NCBI GenBank assembly: GCA_964435725.1
Contig: CAYTAJ010000017.1
Location: forward strand, 1-36,531
DNA from: Litorimonas sp964435725
Lineage (GTDB): Bacteria; Pseudomonadota; Alphaproteobacteria; Caulobacterales; Maricaulaceae
DNA: 36,531 bases
Direction of reading: 5' to 3'
In this document: one piece after another, positions 15,542 through 23,416 of the stretch
How positions within the stretch are numbered: the stretch's first letter is position 1
Layout: the number at the start of each line of letters is the position of its first letter
The notes under the pieces: generated by a model
Told to the model about the DNA's origin: nothing
What the model saw: only the letters and a program-made list of their open reading frames with translations
The model's database searches: none
Translations under genes and position numbers: made by a program

Positions 15542-17335
15542 TTACAAACGTATTTCGCCGGAGTTTATTTGATCAAAGACTGTCTTATCAATCGGAAGAT
15601 AGGCCCCGCTTGTACCATCAGCATAATAAAGTGGGTCTGAAATATTGGCCGGGTCATACCCTGCTTTCACCAGATTGGTCTTCTTAAACTTAAACGTACT
15701 TGTTGTGTCCGACTCCTTAGACAGGCGCAGGAAAACGGGTCGTGCGTAAAGCGGCAATTCTGCATCCACAATGGTTTTTAATTTATCCAAATCAATGTCG
15801 GCTTCACTCACTAAAGAGGCCATACCCGCGCGACCGTCATGGCCGGGTACAGTGACGCCATAAACATTGGCCTGTGTAATACCTTCATATTTGGATAGCA
15901 CGGCTGCCACCTCACCGGTGGCCACATTTTCAGCTTTCCAGCGATAGGTGTCACCAATACGGTCAACGAAATAATAATAACCCAATTTATCGCGACGCAT
16001 CAAATCACCAGTCCGGAACCAGGCGTCGCCCTTTTTAAAAACATTACGAAGAATCTTCTTCTTTGTGGCCTGTTCATTTTCGTAACCATCAAAACGAAAA
16101 CGCGGATCGTCTGTTCGAATTTCACCAATCATTTCACCGACCTCATTCGGGTCAGTCCGAATGCAGAACCCATCGGCTCCACGCGGGTTTTCTTCTGTGT
16201 CTACATCAAAGCGAATAATATCAATGTTGAACTTGAACTTCAGATAGTCAGGCACGCGTCCAACAGCGCCAATGGGGCCATCCACATTGATGAGGCTCAC
16301 ATTCCCTTCTGTCGCGCCATAAAACTCAATAACATGCGGTATATTAAATCGATTGACGAAACCTTCCCAAACTTCAGGACGCAACCCATTCCCCATCGCC
16401 CATTGAATTTTATGCTCGCGTTCTAATGGGTGAGCGGGCGTTGAAAGGAGAAAACGACAGAGCTCGCCGACATAGGTAAATTGTGTCGCCCCATGACGCA
16501 CGGCTTCATTCCAAAACTTTGTCGCAGAAAATTTGGGTTGAACGATAACGGCGCCGCCATATGTCAGCGCACAGCCAACGCCCACAAGTCCGCCTGTCGC
16601 GTGATACATCGGCAGGACCATCATCATGCGATCATTTGGACCTGAACGCGCTCCGGCCCCCATGCCGCGCATATAATTTTGTGCCCGAACATGCGTGACC
16701 TTCGCCGCTTTCGGGAGACCTGTCGTACCGGATGTGAACATTTTCATCGCCATGCCACCTGCCTTCAATCCCTTACGCAAGGACTTGGCAGGGCGATTAG
16801 GGACGATATCTATTAAAGCTGCATCAAAACTCTCATAGGGCTCAACCTCACCGAAAGCAGACCAAACTTTAAGTTCAACAGTCACATTTTCTTTTGCGGC
16901 CGCCCACTGATCCGCCATTTCGTGATCCAAAATCATATGATTGGCTTCGGATATATTTACGCAGTGAGCGAGGGCCGATCCTGATAATTGAAAATTCAGC
17001 AGAGCCGGAATGGCTGCTATTTTAGAAAGTCCAAACCAAAGCGCCACATATTCCAAACGGTTACGTACAAAAACAGCGACTGTGTCACCGGCGTTTATAT
17101 TTTGGTTTTGTGCCCAACCCGCAACTTTGTTCGCATAGCTTTCGAACTCATCATACGTCCATTGACGGTCATCTTCGATGAAAGCGATATTGGGTCCAAA
17201 TTTATCAACCCGGCTTTCAATATCATCCGCAAGCAAAAGATTGCTTTCAGCATCCACGTCTTTGACTGACTTCAACATCCGTAAGAGCCCGCCAACGAAT
17301 TTCGTTTCGCGTTTTAGGGTAGTCAGCAATCCCAT
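15542..17335 (-). CDS. Long-chain/very-long-chain acyl-CoA synthetase (FATP-like)
   Basis: This 597-residue ANL-superfamily enzyme has the AMP-binding signature MFTSGTTGLPKAAKVTH, IEFYGATEGN, and the hinge and C-terminal motifs YYYFVDRIGDTYRWKAENVA and GRAGMASLV. The order and the ENVAT(G/S)EVA motif match FATP/FadD6-type long-chain acyl-CoA synthetases rather than classical FadD. The reaction is fatty acid + ATP + CoA to acyl-CoA + AMP + PPi, at the inner membrane, for lipid degradation or remodelling. A promoter-like TTGACC-N16-TATTAA (17400-17373) precedes it. The DUF924 gene follows after 4 nt. The neighbouring esterase could in principle supply fatty acids (inference). Confidence 0.92.
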   Translation of the reverse strand: MGLLTTLKRETKFVGGLLRMLKSVKDVDAESNLLLADDIESRVDKFGPNIAFIEDDRQWTYDEFESYANKVAGWAQNQNINAGDTVAVFVRNRLEYVALWFGLSKIAAIPALLNFQLSGSALAHCVNISEANHMILDHEMADQWAAAKENVTVELKVWSAFGEVEPYESFDAALIDIVPNRPAKSLRKGLKAGGMAMKMFTSGTTGLPKAAKVTHVRAQNYMRGMGAGARSGPNDRMMMVLPMYHATGGLVGVGCALTYGGAVIVQPKFSATKFWNEAVRHGATQFTYVGELCRFLLSTPAHPLEREHKIQWAMGNGLRPEVWEGFVNRFNIPHVIEFYGATEGNVSLINVDGPIGAVGRVPDYLKFKFNIDIIRFDVDTEENPRGADGFCIRTDPNEVGEMIGEIRTDDPRFRFDGYENEQATKKKILRNVFKKGDAWFRTGDLMRRDKLGYYYFVDRIGDTYRWKAENVATGEVAAVLSKYEGITQANVYGVTVPGHDGRAGMASLVSEADIDLDKLKTIVDAELPLYARPVFLRLSKESDTTSTFKFKKTNLVKAGYDPANISDPLYYADGTSGAYLPIDKTVFDQINSGEIRL

Positions 17336-17372
17336 GATAATTTCCCGAAGACTGTTCGTAATTTTTTACGTG

Positions 17373-17400
17373 TTAATACTGCGCATTAGATTGTGGTCAA
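17373..17400 (-). promoter_or_regulatory. Promoter for the acyl-CoA synthetase operon
   Basis: On the minus strand TTGACC (17400-17395) and TATTAA (17378-17373) are spaced by 16 nt, a good sigma-70-type match. It lies 38 nt from the ATG at 17335, inside the 357-bp gap 17336-17692. Otherwise that gap holds the two hairpins at 17471 and 17649. Confidence 0.5.
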
Positions 17401-17470
17401 GGAACGGATATGTATGGGTGGGATAGCTTTATGCTATGGATTCATGTGTTGTTATAAAAGTGTAAAGAAA

Positions 17471-17505
17471 AACCCGGTTGCCTTTGGGAACAACCGGGTC
17501 TTTTT
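17471..17505. terminator. Bidirectional intrinsic terminator
   Basis: ACCCGGTTG pairs with CAACCGGGT around a short loop. T-runs follow on both strands (CTTTTT on plus; GGGTTTTTC on minus). It lies in the 357-bp gap 17336-17692. The minus-strand gene already has its own terminator at 17649-17681, so this one is either a second barrier or the end of an unrecognised plus-strand transcript. Confidence 0.8.
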
Positions 17506-17648
17506 GACTAACAAAATATGGCAGTGTGGAAGTGGACGCCATATTGTGGGAATGAAAGTGTTATGCAGCACTTACATTCGAAATAGACATTGCAAACCTG
17601 ATGCCAGTTTATTTACACGAAATCTGGCCGAAATTTCGGCTCAAACGC

Positions 17649-17681
17649 GAAAAATGGGACAGAGGCTAAAACATCTGTCCC
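17649..17681 (-). terminator. Intrinsic terminator of the arginine-rich protein gene
   Basis: GGGACAGA (17656-17663) and TCTGTCCC (17674-17681) form an 8-bp perfect stem. On the minus strand ATTTTT follows directly. It lies 12 nt past the stop of the upstream gene. Confidence 0.85.
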
Positions 17682-17692
17682 AAATCGATACA

Positions 17693-19306
17693 TTATTGTG
17701 GATATTGGCCAGACATAATCAAGCAAGACCCATCATTTTGCTTTGTTGTTCCTACAGGACAAGACGCTTCAATGCGGTTTTGCGGTGCAGGTTCATTGTA
17801 AACGGGGCTACCTGTCACGGGTTCCCTATAGACCGGATTAGGTCCCGAGGGGATACGAGACGATGACACAAACCCACTATTCTTCGCCAATTTGAAGCCT
17901 TCGATATAGTTCGGCGGAATGAAGATAGGATATTCCTGACCTTTATTATCCAAAGCCAATATGGTCAGACCGTCAAAACGTGCCGCCTCGAGACGGTCGG
18001 TCGGAATAAAGACGCTAAGCGTTTCTTCTCTCGCGCAATCCACATCGACGCTGCGAGTAACACCACGACTATAAGATGTTCGCGCAGGGAAGAAGTTCAA
18101 CTGACGTTTGCCACCCTTGATTTCGCGATTATTGCTCTTAATTGTCCGTGTCGATCTCGTAGACCTTTTCGCCCCGCGATTTTCTGAGCGTCGCGGTTGA
18201 GAGCGGGTTTCAGAACGAGGTTGTGACCTTGGCTGTGTTCGAGGTTGTGACCGTGTTTGCGACCGTCTGCTTTCAGACCGCGCCTCATTATTTCGGGAGG
18301 TTGGCCTGGACTCTGCTCTTGGTGCAGGTCTAGGTGTCGAGCGGTTTTCACGCGCCGTTCGAATATCGGTCTGCCCACGATTGTTACGTGTTTCAGAGAT
18401 AATATTGCGATCATTTGAAGTCCTGATCTCGCTGCGCTGTTCTCTCTGTCCTTCACTACGACGTTCATTACGGGCGCGACGTTCAGCTCTCGGTTGACGG
18501 TTATCTATCGTGGCACCCATACGCCCCCGACGATCCATTCTGACGACAGAACCACTTGCGCTACGACGATTACGAGTCTGTTCTCTATCACGATCTCCAT
18601 CACGCCTATTATTTGCACGGTCATCGCGGCGATCCTCACGGCGGTCAAAACGGCGGTTTTGTCTGTCATTAGAATAATAGCCACTGCGACTTGGGAAGGT
18701 TGCACGACCCCATCCGCTGTGACTTCTCTGTCCAAAACCGCGATTTCTCCAATAAGGACGATCAAAACGCCCAAATCTGTAGTGACCACCGTAATGGCGA
18801 TAAGGTCTGAAGAATGAGAACCTTACACGAGGCGCATAATAATAGGTATGATCGTAAACGACATCACGGACGCTACGCGAGCATTCTAAAATGCGACGGT
18901 CCCGACGTACGGCAGGCGCTAAAGAGCCCGATAAAAAGGCCGCATCTGTAAACCCACGACCATCGAAAGGGTCGTCACTTGGTGAATTATAATAAAACGC
19001 CATATCCAAGAGCACGCCATCTTCATAGATGTCTCCATCAATAGTCGTGATGGGTGCGCCTACAGAACGAAAACTCACTGAACCGGCCATTGAGCTATCC
19101 TGCTCAAACGGATCAAATGTTGGAGCGATAAATTCTGTTGTTCCTGTTCTATTATTAAATTCCCTTTGAACATCAGCCGCAATTTGCTCCGGGCTGAGTT
19201 CAGGTAAGGATAAAGCTTCCTGCGCTAAAGCAGGAACAGCCAGAGCTGAGGAAAACATGAGGGCGCTCGCTAGTAGACTAGCACGAATGTGAGATATTTT
19301 AATCAT
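17693..19306 (-). CDS. Secreted arginine-rich protein of unknown function
   Basis: This 537-aa protein has a clear signal peptide (hydrophobic core, cleavage after VPALA at residue 28). I do not recognise a family. Residues about 30-150 are acidic to neutral and include a single Cys (ILECSRSV). About 150-200 are rich in Tyr, Phe, Arg and Gly (YYYAPRVRFSFFRPYRHYGG). About 200-395 are extremely rich in Arg with Asn, Ser, Asp, Gln and Pro, probably disordered. From about 400 comes a more ordered domain (VDCAREETLSVFIPTDRLEAARFDGLTILALD is its core, quoted in part) and a Cys-containing C-terminus (ASCPVGTT...DGSCLIM). The ATG is preceded by GAGGAC. The gene stands alone with its own terminator. 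A role at the cell surface or in binding polyanions is possible but unproven. Confidence 0.8.
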   Translation of the reverse strand: MIKISHIRASLLASALMFSSALAVPALAQEALSLPELSPEQIAADVQREFNNRTGTTEFIAPTFDPFEQDSSMAGSVSFRSVGAPITTIDGDIYEDGVLLDMAFYYNSPSDDPFDGRGFTDAAFLSGSLAPAVRRDRRILECSRSVRDVVYDHTYYYAPRVRFSFFRPYRHYGGHYRFGRFDRPYWRNRGFGQRSHSGWGRATFPSRSGYYSNDRQNRRFDRREDRRDDRANNRRDGDRDREQTRNRRSASGSVVRMDRRGRMGATIDNRQPRAERRARNERRSEGQREQRSEIRTSNDRNIISETRNNRGQTDIRTARENRSTPRPAPRAESRPTSRNNEARSESRRSQTRSQPRTQPRSQPRSETRSQPRRSENRGAKRSTRSTRTIKSNNREIKGGKRQLNFFPARTSYSRGVTRSVDVDCAREETLSVFIPTDRLEAARFDGLTILALDNKGQEYPIFIPPNYIEGFKLAKNSGFVSSSRIPSGPNPVYREPVTGSPVYNEPAPQNRIEASCPVGTTKQNDGSCLIMSGQYPQ

Positions 19307-19427
19307 GAGTCCTCATACCATATCAGAGATAGGCCGAGGCTGAAAGCCATGTTCACATATCATTCATAATTAAGCATTGTTTTTATTGTCTTTTTTCTAA
19401 GCCCAACATAATATCTCTGACGCGGTC

Positions 19428-20156
19428 TTAATAATTATCCTTCGCCGCACGTATTTCACCTAAGCGTTTATAGGTGTCTGCCCGCATAAAGGGATTGGTT
19501 GCCAGCTCAGCGTCTATTGTTGTGGGAACCGTGGGAATACCTTTATCCCTCTTTTCTTTTGCGCGCTCGATGGCGTCTTTCAACGCCGTGTTTTCTGGTT
19601 CGACCGTTATCGCAAAGGCGCCATTAGAGAGCGTATATTCATGCGCGCAATAAACTTTGGTCTGCGAGGGCAAGGCCGCAAGTTTTTTCAAGCTTTGAAA
19701 CATTTGCTTGGACGTACCTTCAAATAATCGGCCGCACCCCATCACAAAAAGCGTATCACCGACAAAGACTGAGTCAGCATCTGGAACATAATAAATCACA
19801 TGATCTTTAGTGTGTCCCGGCGTATGCCAAATATGAATGATATGATCACCAAACATGAAGCTATCACCTTCGCCCACGCCTATATCTAACCCGGGTATGC
19901 GCCCTTTAATCATATTAGGCCCGGTTATGGTCACACCGTAATCAGCTTTTAACGCTTCATTGCCGCCGGTGTGATCCCAATGATGGTGTGTGTTCCAGAT
20001 ATCGGTTAAATCCCAACCTCTATCCAAACATTGTTTGGCAATCTCTTCTGCGTCAGGCGTATCAATAGTGGCGGTTTTGCCTGTTGCCGGATCATGGATT
20101 AGAATACCGTAATTATCAGACAAACAAGGGAAGAGTGCGATTTCTAAATCCGACAT
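19428..20156 (-). CDS. gloB: Hydroxyacylglutathione hydrolase (glyoxalase II)
   Basis: This 242-residue metallo-beta-lactamase-fold enzyme hydrolyses S-D-lactoylglutathione to lactate and glutathione, the second step of methylglyoxal detoxification. Metal ligands are visible in THHHWDHTGG (from residue 56), HTPGHTKDHV, FVGDTLFVMGCGRLFEG and YCAHEYTLSN. The C-terminal NPFMR matches the glutathione-binding end of GloB (NPFLR). The start at 20156 reads MSDLEIALFPCLSDNY; GAGG lies 8 nt upstream, inside the preceding gene, whose stop ends one base before this ATG. A longer start at 20186 lacks this support. It is coupled to the small membrane protein upstream. Confidence 0.94.
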   Translation of the reverse strand: MSDLEIALFPCLSDNYGILIHDPATGKTATIDTPDAEEIAKQCLDRGWDLTDIWNTHHHWDHTGGNEALKADYGVTITGPNMIKGRIPGLDIGVGEGDSFMFGDHIIHIWHTPGHTKDHVIYYVPDADSVFVGDTLFVMGCGRLFEGTSKQMFQSLKKLAALPSQTKVYCAHEYTLSNGAFAITVEPENTALKDAIERAKEKRDKGIPTVPTTIDAELATNPFMRADTYKRLGEIRAAKDNY

Positions 20157-20157
20157 T

Positions 20158-20553
20158 CTAGACCTCTTCAATAGGTGTTTCGCCATATTTCGCGATAATT
20201 CCCATCAGTATAACTGAAACAAACGGCCAGACCATAATCCCCATGTAAATGAAGAAATTCGTGGCCATTAAGCTATCATCGCTTTGAAGTGACAGACCAG
20301 TAAGAGCATAAATCAACCATAAAACGACCGTTAACACAGCAACAATCCAGAGCGCACGCGTGACACGCGGTCGGGGCTGCATCGCTGAGCCAATAAGAAG
20401 AAAAGGTAAGGCCGCAAAAGTAGCATTGCCTATAAGGCTTGTGGGCGCATTAAAGAGCTTATCCATCTGTCCTGACCCGCCAAACACGATTAAATCATTG
20501 ATAAATGGGAGGAGGAAGACAAGAATGGCTGGAAAAATCGCTTGTTTGTTCAT
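20158..20553 (-). CDS. Small four-helix membrane protein, unknown
   Basis: This 131-residue, strongly hydrophobic protein has four likely membrane helices, roughly at residues 6-24, 42-58, 68-88 and 98-122, separated by short polar loops. It ends with an acidic tail. I recognise no family. Its stop is one base from the gloB start, so it is the first gene of a two-gene unit with gloB. There is no clear strong ribosome-binding site. Confidence 0.72.
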   Translation of the reverse strand: MNKQAIFPAILVFLLPFINDLIVFGGSGQMDKLFNAPTSLIGNATFAALPFLLIGSAMQPRPRVTRALWIVAVLTVVLWLIYALTGLSLQSDDSLMATNFFIYMGIMVWPFVSVILMGIIAKYGETPIEEV

Positions 20554-20665
20554 TCAGGTCTTATGCTAAAAGCATTTTAAAATAACAAGACGACATGCTG
20601 TCATGCGACTAAATCATTCCAGAACGTTGCAGTTATTCAGAATTGACTTTTGGGGATAGAATGCC

Positions 20666-20757
20666 CAAGTTATTAGAGCTTAAACTTATTATTTCGTCTC
20701 CTTTCGAATGGGGTTTGGGCATAGGCGACAGGGTGGCACTCCTGTCGCCATTTTTAT
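20666..20757 (+). ncRNA. Candidate small RNA upstream of greA
   Basis: The gap 20554-20892 has no gene, but contains a perfect terminator at 20724-20755 with no plus-strand gene before it. Just upstream is TCTCCTTTCG (20698-20707), a sequence like the anti-Shine-Dalgarno tail of 16S rRNA. ATGCCCAA (20661-20668) and TTGGGCAT (20715-20722) could close a long stem around it. Possible promoter elements are TTGACT at 20643-20648 and TAGAAT at 20657-20662; neither has an ideal partner. The 5' end is therefore uncertain and the call is tentative. Confidence 0.35.
20724..20755 (+). terminator. Orphan intrinsic terminator ahead of greA
   Basis: GGCGACAGG (20724-20732) and CCTGTCGCC (20741-20749) form a perfect 9-bp stem with an 8-nt loop, followed by ATTTTTATT. 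On the minus strand no T-run follows. The nearest upstream gene is on the opposite strand, so it must end either a small RNA or a greA leader. Confidence 0.85.
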
Positions 20758-20892
20758 TGATACAATATGTGTTGCGAGATGATTTTACCCTTCTTTAGGC
20801 CTTGACCGTATAGAGAAAGCCCGTATGGGTTTCGAGCTAATTTTTTGGGCTTGTATGAACTCAGGCCCTTATTGCGAATTGGACAGAATGTT

Positions 20893-21366
20893 ATGCAGAA
20901 ATTCCCTATGACCGTAAAAGGCCATGAGGCTTTGGAAACAGAGTTAAAACACCTCAAGACCGTTGAGCGCCCTGAGGTCATCCAAGCCATTGCTGTTGCT
21001 CGCGAACATGGCGACTTGTCAGAAAACGCGGAATACCACGCGGCCAAGGAAAAGCAGGGTTTCATCGAAGGTCGTATTCAAGAGCTCGAGTCGAAACTAT
21101 CTCTTGCGCAGGTTATCGACCCCACCGAAATGTCCGGTGATACAGTCCGTTTTGGCGCCACAGTCAAAATCGTCAATGAAGACACAGATGAAGAAAGCGT
21201 TTATCAAATCGTCGGTGAAGATGAGGCCAGTATCAAAGACGGCAAAGTCTCCATTACGTCCCCTATCGCTCGTGCCATGATTTCCAAAGAAGTCGGTGAC
21301 GTTTTTGAAGTTATTGCCCCCGGCGGATCCAAGGGCTACGAAATTCTGGAAGTGAGTTTCGTCTAA
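20893..21366 (+). CDS. greA: Transcription elongation factor GreA
   Basis: This 157-residue GreA starts at MQKFPMTVKGHEALETELK. An N-terminal coiled-coil finger carries the acidic tip (VAREHGDLSENAEYHAAKEKQ), and a C-terminal FKBP-like domain ends GSKGYEILEVSFV. GreA enters the secondary channel of RNA polymerase and stimulates transcript cleavage to rescue backtracked complexes. The usual length is 157-158 aa, which supports the ATG at 20893 over the in-frame ATG at 20845. The ELM1-family gene follows after 3 nt and is probably co-transcribed. Confidence 0.97.
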   Translation: MQKFPMTVKGHEALETELKHLKTVERPEVIQAIAVAREHGDLSENAEYHAAKEKQGFIEGRIQELESKLSLAQVIDPTEMSGDTVRFGATVKIVNEDTDEESVYQIVGEDEASIKDGKVSITSPIARAMISKEVGDVFEVIAPGGSKGYEILEVSFV

Positions 21367-21369
21367 CTC

Positions 21370-22362
21370 ATGCCACCTACCCTCCCTCATGATAACCTGA
21401 CATGTTGGGTTATTAGTGATGGTCGTCGGGGCATAGAAAACCAAGCTTGGGGCCTTGCCGAAGCCGTGTCCGAGCTTCGCCCTTTAGATATCGACAAGCA
21501 TGTCTTATCTTCTGGCAAAGCCTTTCGGGCAGCCACGCCGCTTATGCAATTTGCACTGAAGTCGAAACACACTGACTATGGTCTGCCCTCTATTACACCC
21601 GATATCGCCATAGGTTGTGGCAGACAGGCCATTGCAGCACTTCTGGCTCTTAAAAAGGCCGATCGAGACTGCTTTACAGTTTATGTGCAAGATCCAAAAA
21701 TTGATCCGGAACGTTTTGATTTGGTCATTGCACCAGAACATGATGCGCTCAGTGGTGATAATGTTGAACTCATGTTGGGTGCGCCAAATCGTGTCACGCG
21801 GGACCGGATAGTTAAAGAAACTCTCGCCTTTGAGAAACGACTCGATACCTTGCCAATGCCCCGCGCGGCGCTGCTTATTGGCGGCCCCTCTAAAACTTAT
21901 CGGTTTTCCAAAGCCGATCATGAAAATCACTTGGCGGCAGCACGAGACTTACACTCAAAAGGCTATAGCCTTTTAATCACGACATCCCGCCGTACACCGG
22001 ATTGGGCTGTTTCTGACTATGTGTCTCTCGCTTCAGAGTTACAGCATGTTTGGGTACATTATGGAGAGGGCGACAATCCCTATTTTGCCTTTTTAGGTGG
22101 CGCTGACATCATTCTTGTCACAGCGGAAAGTACAAATATGCTCACAGAAGCTTGCGCGACCGGCAAACCTGTTTTTTCGCTGCCTTTGACAGGCAATGCT
22201 GGTAAATTTGAAAACCTGCACAACGCACTCGCACAGCGTTGTGGTTTGAAAGAATATTCAGGTAACCCAAACGCACCGAACTATACCCCGCTTAGCGAAA
22301 CAGCGCGCATCGCAGAACTTTTATGGGCGCATTATGACCGACGACATGCGGTTCTAAACTAA
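21370..22362 (+). CDS. Mitochondrial-fission ELM1 family protein (GT-B-like)
   Basis: This 330-residue protein matches the ELM1/DUF1022 family: CWVISDGRRGIENQAWGLAEA at the N-terminus (quoted in full it is the family hallmark), PDIAIGCGRQAIAALLAL, VYVQDPKIDPERFDLVIAPEHD, ALLIGGPSKTYRF, and the C-terminal ITTSRRTP and VTAESTNMLTEACATGKPVF. In plants ELM1 recruits dynamin to mitochondria, but bacterial members look like glycosyltransferases of the GT-B fold and have no firm function. No signal peptide is present. It follows greA by 3 nt and overlaps the convergent ThuA-like gene by 4 nt at its stop. Confidence 0.9.
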   Translation: MPPTLPHDNLTCWVISDGRRGIENQAWGLAEAVSELRPLDIDKHVLSSGKAFRAATPLMQFALKSKHTDYGLPSITPDIAIGCGRQAIAALLALKKADRDCFTVYVQDPKIDPERFDLVIAPEHDALSGDNVELMLGAPNRVTRDRIVKETLAFEKRLDTLPMPRAALLIGGPSKTYRFSKADHENHLAAARDLHSKGYSLLITTSRRTPDWAVSDYVSLASELQHVWVHYGEGDNPYFAFLGGADIILVTAESTNMLTEACATGKPVFSLPLTGNAGKFENLHNALAQRCGLKEYSGNPNAPNYTPLSETARIAELLWAHYDRRHAVLN

Positions 22363-23252
22363 GAGGGGCAAGACTCCCCTTGCGGGTCTGTTTCTTTACG
22401 AACCCAAGCCATCGCATTTCTGAGGAGTGTCAAATGTGCTTCTGTTTCATAACTCTGCACATGATGCCCTAAAGCTGAATAGACCATACGTCCCTCACCT
22501 GGACATTTTGCCCAAATAATAGGATGATCTGAAGGTTCAGGCCCCATGCGCAAGTCAGACACATCGCCATAAACGTCATTTCGTGGGGAGTAGCTGCTTT
22601 CGTCCAAACCTGCCAAAACAACAACGTCTCCGGATACAGAACCGTCAAAGCTATACCATTCTTCTGTATGATAAAATTCTGGACCTATGCCAAACATAAC
22701 GGGATGGTTTTCCGCGAGCGTAACAACACGGGCATTTTGAAATTGTGGGTCTGCAGGATGCCCAATAAACTTTGTTCCTACAAGATCTCGATACCAAGGC
22801 CAGTTTGCACCCGCACTTCCATCACCACTACCATGTTGTAAAATTAGGCCACCACCACTTTCAGCAAAACTCTGTATCGCAGTTTTTTGGCTTTCGTTTA
22901 ATAAGCCTAATCCTGTCATATTGTTAAAAACAATAACCGAAAATTTTGAAAGATATTGGGGATCAAATATCTCCGGGTGTTCGGTCGTGAACAGTCCTAC
23001 ACCGTTCTTATCTGTTTCGGTGGCCCAGAAGTTCGAGGCCGCAGCAATGCCAGAGTCATGACGCCAATTTTGTGTTCCGGAGAAGACTAAAATAGAGTTT
23101 TCACCTAAGTAGCCAAAGCTACGGGGCCATTTAAATTCCTCGGTGACGTCGGAGATTGTAGTCTCTGTTTCCACATTAGGAGATGTTTGGGACTGGCACC
23201 CCCACAGAAAAGCTGACGATAAGGCGAAAAAACAGAGTGAAAAGTGTTTCAT
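22359..23252 (-). CDS. ThuA-domain lipoprotein
   Basis: From the ATG at 23252 (GGGA upstream) the product is 297 aa. It has a lipoprotein-type signal (MKHFSLCFFALSSAFLWGC) and a ThuA (trehalose-utilisation) domain with a class I glutamine-amidotransferase-like fold: LVFSGTQNWRHDSG, FSVIVFNNMTGLGLLNESQ, FAESGGGLILQHG, FYHTEEWYSFDG, and PIIWAKCPGEGRMVYSALGHH. ThuA proteins occur in carbohydrate-use clusters and are often secreted or lipid-anchored. Catalysis has not been shown for most. No sugar genes are nearby, so the substrate is unknown. It is divergent from trxB, with a 164-bp gap. Confidence 0.87.
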   Translation of the reverse strand: MKHFSLCFFALSSAFLWGCQSQTSPNVETETTISDVTEEFKWPRSFGYLGENSILVFSGTQNWRHDSGIAAASNFWATETDKNGVGLFTTEHPEIFDPQYLSKFSVIVFNNMTGLGLLNESQKTAIQSFAESGGGLILQHGSGDGSAGANWPWYRDLVGTKFIGHPADPQFQNARVVTLAENHPVMFGIGPEFYHTEEWYSFDGSVSGDVVVLAGLDESSYSPRNDVYGDVSDLRMGPEPSDHPIIWAKCPGEGRMVYSALGHHVQSYETEAHLTLLRNAMAWVRKETDPQGESCPS

Positions 23253-23416
23253 AATCCCAAATTGCAAAGGAAATTCAGTTTTGCAAGAAAAAGACAGGGC
23301 GTATCAATTCTATTTCGCCCGCTTATCCCCTTACATTATGCTCGGCTTGCTTGCGAATCCGCGCCTGTTTCCTTATCTCAGACTACAAACATCAAGATAT
23401 GTCTGAGGATAATTTC

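Noticed and set aside
17393..17866. Plus-strand frame running across two hairpins into the 3' end of the arginine-rich gene
   Set aside because: It crosses a strong terminator, overlaps a real gene antisense and has unlikely composition.
18097..18817. Open frames overlapping the arginine-rich gene on both strands
   Set aside because: They arise from its biased codon composition; the main frame has the signal peptide, ribosome-binding site and terminator.
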